In this document: one piece after another, positions 62,269-64,000 of the stretch | Numbering within the stretch: position 1 is the first letter of the stretch | Layout of the letters: every line of letters begins with the position of its first letter | From: Prorocentrum cordatum | Taxonomy: Eukaryota; Sar; Dinophyceae; Prorocentrales; Prorocentraceae | Reading direction: 5' to 3' | DNA: 64,000 nt | NCBI GenBank assembly: GCA_963575745.1 | Contig: CAUYUJ010020582.1 | Coordinates: 382,583 to 446,582, forward strand | Made by a program: the position numbers and the translations under genes | Notes under the pieces: model-generated | The model's database searches: none | What the model saw: the letters and a program-made list of their open reading frames with translations, nothing else | What the model was told of the DNA's origin: nothing

Positions 62269-62876
62269 GTGTTCGCGCGGCGTCGGCGCACGCAAAGGTT
62301 TCTCTCACCGCGTCGATCGTTCAGCCTTGAATCGATCGTGGCTCCAATCGTTCAAGGTTGGACTCCGTCGGTCCCAATGGAGTTCACCGTGTCCCTCGGT
62401 GCTTCCGCAACGCAGTATTCAATCTTGAACGCCTTCGCTGGCGTCGCTGGCGCGCCAACGCCGCATGAACATACCGTATGCCAGAGATCGTTCCTATCGG
62501 CGGCGGGCAAGGGGCGGAAGTGAGAAGGAAGAAGCCTTCTCAGAAGGCGGCGGGGCTTCTCAGAAACCCTCCGGCCTTCAGAGAAACTGTCTGTCCCTTC
62601 GGGGAAGGCTTGGAAAACTTCCGAGCCTTCTGAGAAGGCCCGCCCCTTCCCACTTCCAAGACATCCGGCTGCTCCAATTCTTTCGATACGTGGGCCTGGG
62701 AAGCCCGGACCACTTTCTTAAGGCCGGATTGTCGTCCCGAGTCATTTTCTGACGGTCCCGAGGCCTGGTGAGGGCCCTGGGATGCCGAACGCTGCCAAAA
62801 ACCGCCGCTAAGAAGGCCTTGTTGAGGAGCTGCTGGTCTCGTGCTTTGCCGGGTTGCCGGCGGCGTCGGGGTGGCC
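62269..62876. other. Unassigned sequence with nested palindromes
   Basis: 62530-62650 contains GCCTTCTCAGAAGGC, GGCTTCTCAGAA, CCTTCTGAGAAGGC and related words that pair with one another, perhaps a decayed foldback element. No gene is recognised. Confidence 0.5.
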
Positions 62877-63000
62877 AGGAGGAGGAGGAGGAGTCGAGGA
62901 GGAGGAGGAGGAGGAGGAGAAGGAGGAGGAGGAGGAGGAGGAGGAGGAGGAGGAGGAGGAGGGTAACCTGTAGCAGGACCTCCTCGACGTCGTCCTCGTC

Positions 63001-63036
<36 letters not shown>

Positions 63037-63085
63037 CTCCTCGTCGTCGTCGTCGTGGTCGTGGTCGCCGTCGTCGTCGGCTACG
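62877..63085 (+). repeat. (GGA)n then (CGT)n tracts
   Basis: GGA/GAG triplets at 62877-62962 and CGTCGT/CCTCGT triplets at 62985-63078. Confidence 0.94.
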
Positions 63086-63237
63086 CTCAGCAAACTAAAC
63101 TTATTCCAGCCGCCCTCCCCCCCAAGGGACGCTCGGCAGAGGCAGCCGGCACCTGCATGCCGGCGTCGCCGAAGCTGTTTTTGAACAGCTTCAGCATCTG
63201 GACCTCGCGCGGGGGGTCCTCCCAACCTCCCCTCTCT
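63086..63237. other. Unassigned spacer
   Basis: No gene. Confidence 0.5.
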
Positions 63238-63420
63238 CCCTCCACCTCCTCCTCCTCCTCCTCCTCCTCCTCCTCCTCCCTCCACCTCATCCTGCTTTCC
63301 CACCTCCTCCACCTCCTCCTCCTCCATCCTTCCTTCTGTCCTTCCTTCCTTCCTTCTCTCCTTCCTTCCTTCCTTCCTTCTTTCTTTCCTTCCTTCCTTT
63401 CTCTCTTCCTTCCTTCCGCT
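63238..63420 (+). repeat. (TCC)n and (TTCC)n tracts
   Basis: TCC triplets at 63243-63320, then CTTCCTTCC tetramers to 63418. Confidence 0.94.
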
Positions 63421-63590
63421 GCCTGGGCAAAATGGGCTTGCGAGGTGATCTAGCCTGTGCGGGGGGGGGAGGCGTATGGCTCAGCCCTCCCCGCGGAAGC
63501 CCAGAGGGCCAAACAACGCAGAAGCCAGCGGACGAGCCAGCAGCCCAGATGGCCAGCGGACGGCTGAGTCCGCGAAGACCATGCCAAGCC
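63421..63590. other. Unassigned spacer
   Basis: No gene. Confidence 0.5.
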
Positions 63591-63762
63591 TTAGGTCGGG
63601 CTTGTCAACCCTGCAGGCGGATCTTGGATGTAAAACTTAGAATTAATCAACACATGCTCACAACTAGTCAAAACTAGTCAAAAACTATTCAAAACATCGT
63701 TCCCAAACAATTATGTGACATGTTGTTCATTTTCCCTCTGTAGAGGGGCACGCCCGACTTAA
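63591..63762 (+). mobile_element. MITE-1 element, complete
   Basis: 172 bp. Left TTAGGTCGGGCTTGTCAACC; right ends GGGCACGCCCGACTTAA. The body has repeated ACTAGTCAAAA words. Flanks GCCAAGCC and GCCTAGTT match at only 5 of 8 positions, so this may be an older insertion. Confidence 0.85.
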
Positions 63763-64000
63763 GCCTAGTTTGGCCGATGGTGTGGCGCGGCGCCGAAGGC
63801 GCGACCCATCCCAAAGACCTGGCCTCTCGCAAGCACGCGAGGCCAGAGTGCCAATCTGCACCTGGACGGGGGCCGAAACGAGCACAGGGAGGCTGCCGAC
63901 GCACAAGCGGACCCCCTCGGCCCGAGTTCCAGGGCTAGCAAACAGCAGGAGAGCGATGCAAACGGCGAAGCCCCTCGGCCCAAGTTCCAGGGCTGGCTAC
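63763..64000. other. Unassigned GC-rich end of window
   Basis: CTCGGCCC.AGTTCCAGGGCT and AGCAAACAGCAGGAG-type words recur at 63920 and 63976. No gene. Confidence 0.5.

Noticed and set aside
1-64000. CRISPR arrays, bacterial operons, tRNA or rRNA genes
   Set aside because: The direct repeats here are contiguous satellites without unique spacers. I saw no cloverleaf, rRNA segment or ribosome-binding-site-led gene series.

Overview
The window looks like nuclear DNA of a dinoflagellate. The strongest single clue is a complete copy of the dinoflagellate spliced-leader sequence on the minus strand at 33573-33594, joined to the 5' end of a non-LTR retrotransposon. The GC-rich base composition, the very many trinucleotide tracts and the retroelement content agree with this. 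A GC-rich genome such as that of Prorocentrum is a reasonable guess, but the species is an inference. I found no bacterial operon, tRNA, rRNA, CRISPR array or recognisable host protein-coding gene. Most long open frames here are by-products of (GGA)n, (TCC)n, (CA)n or (GTT)n tracts.

Coding content is confined to retroelements. (1) A nearly complete LINE lies on the minus strand at about 26889-33594: spliced leader, ORF1 with an N-terminal zinc finger and coiled coil, AP-like endonuclease, reverse transcriptase, a single in-frame TGA, then a CCHC finger, RNase H and a C-terminal Cys-pair region. All catalytic residues I looked for are present. (2) A plus-strand, 5'-truncated and frameshifted LINE fragment lies at 12300-13664. 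(3) A decayed Ty1/copia-type gag lies on the minus strand at about 46443-47990. Both LINEs are bounded on both sides by the same trinucleotide tract ((TCC)n for the first, (ATG)n for the second), which suggests insertion into microsatellites.

The rest is a mosaic of short non-autonomous inverted-repeat elements and tandem repeats. I recognise about ten families of 120-260 bp elements with terminal inverted repeats. The best supported (MITE-1, ends TTARGTCGGGC) has six complete copies, several with clear 8-bp target-site duplications, plus three partial copies. Others include a 12-bp-palindrome foldback family (9.1, 40.7 and 41.5 kb), a 35-bp perfect inverted repeat at 40.5 kb, and single elements with 9-bp (39.0 kb) or 5-bp (52.4 kb) target duplications.

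Layout: 0-3.1 kb TCC tracts with a 497-bp duplication; 3.2-6.5 kb and 19.7-22.0 kb two copies of a compound repeat locus (GTT tract, T-rich block, 11-bp minisatellite); 7-12 kb dispersed repeats; 12-14 kb LINE fragment; 14.7-17.5 kb CA/GT-type tracts; 22-24 kb GGA tracts; 24-27 kb MITE-1 copies; 26.9-33.6 kb LINE; 34-45 kb a dense cluster of inverted-repeat elements; 45-48 kb copia remnant; 48-58 kb tandem arrays, including a seven-unit array of about 153 bp; 58-64 kb TCC/GGA tracts, one inverted-repeat family and a final MITE-1.
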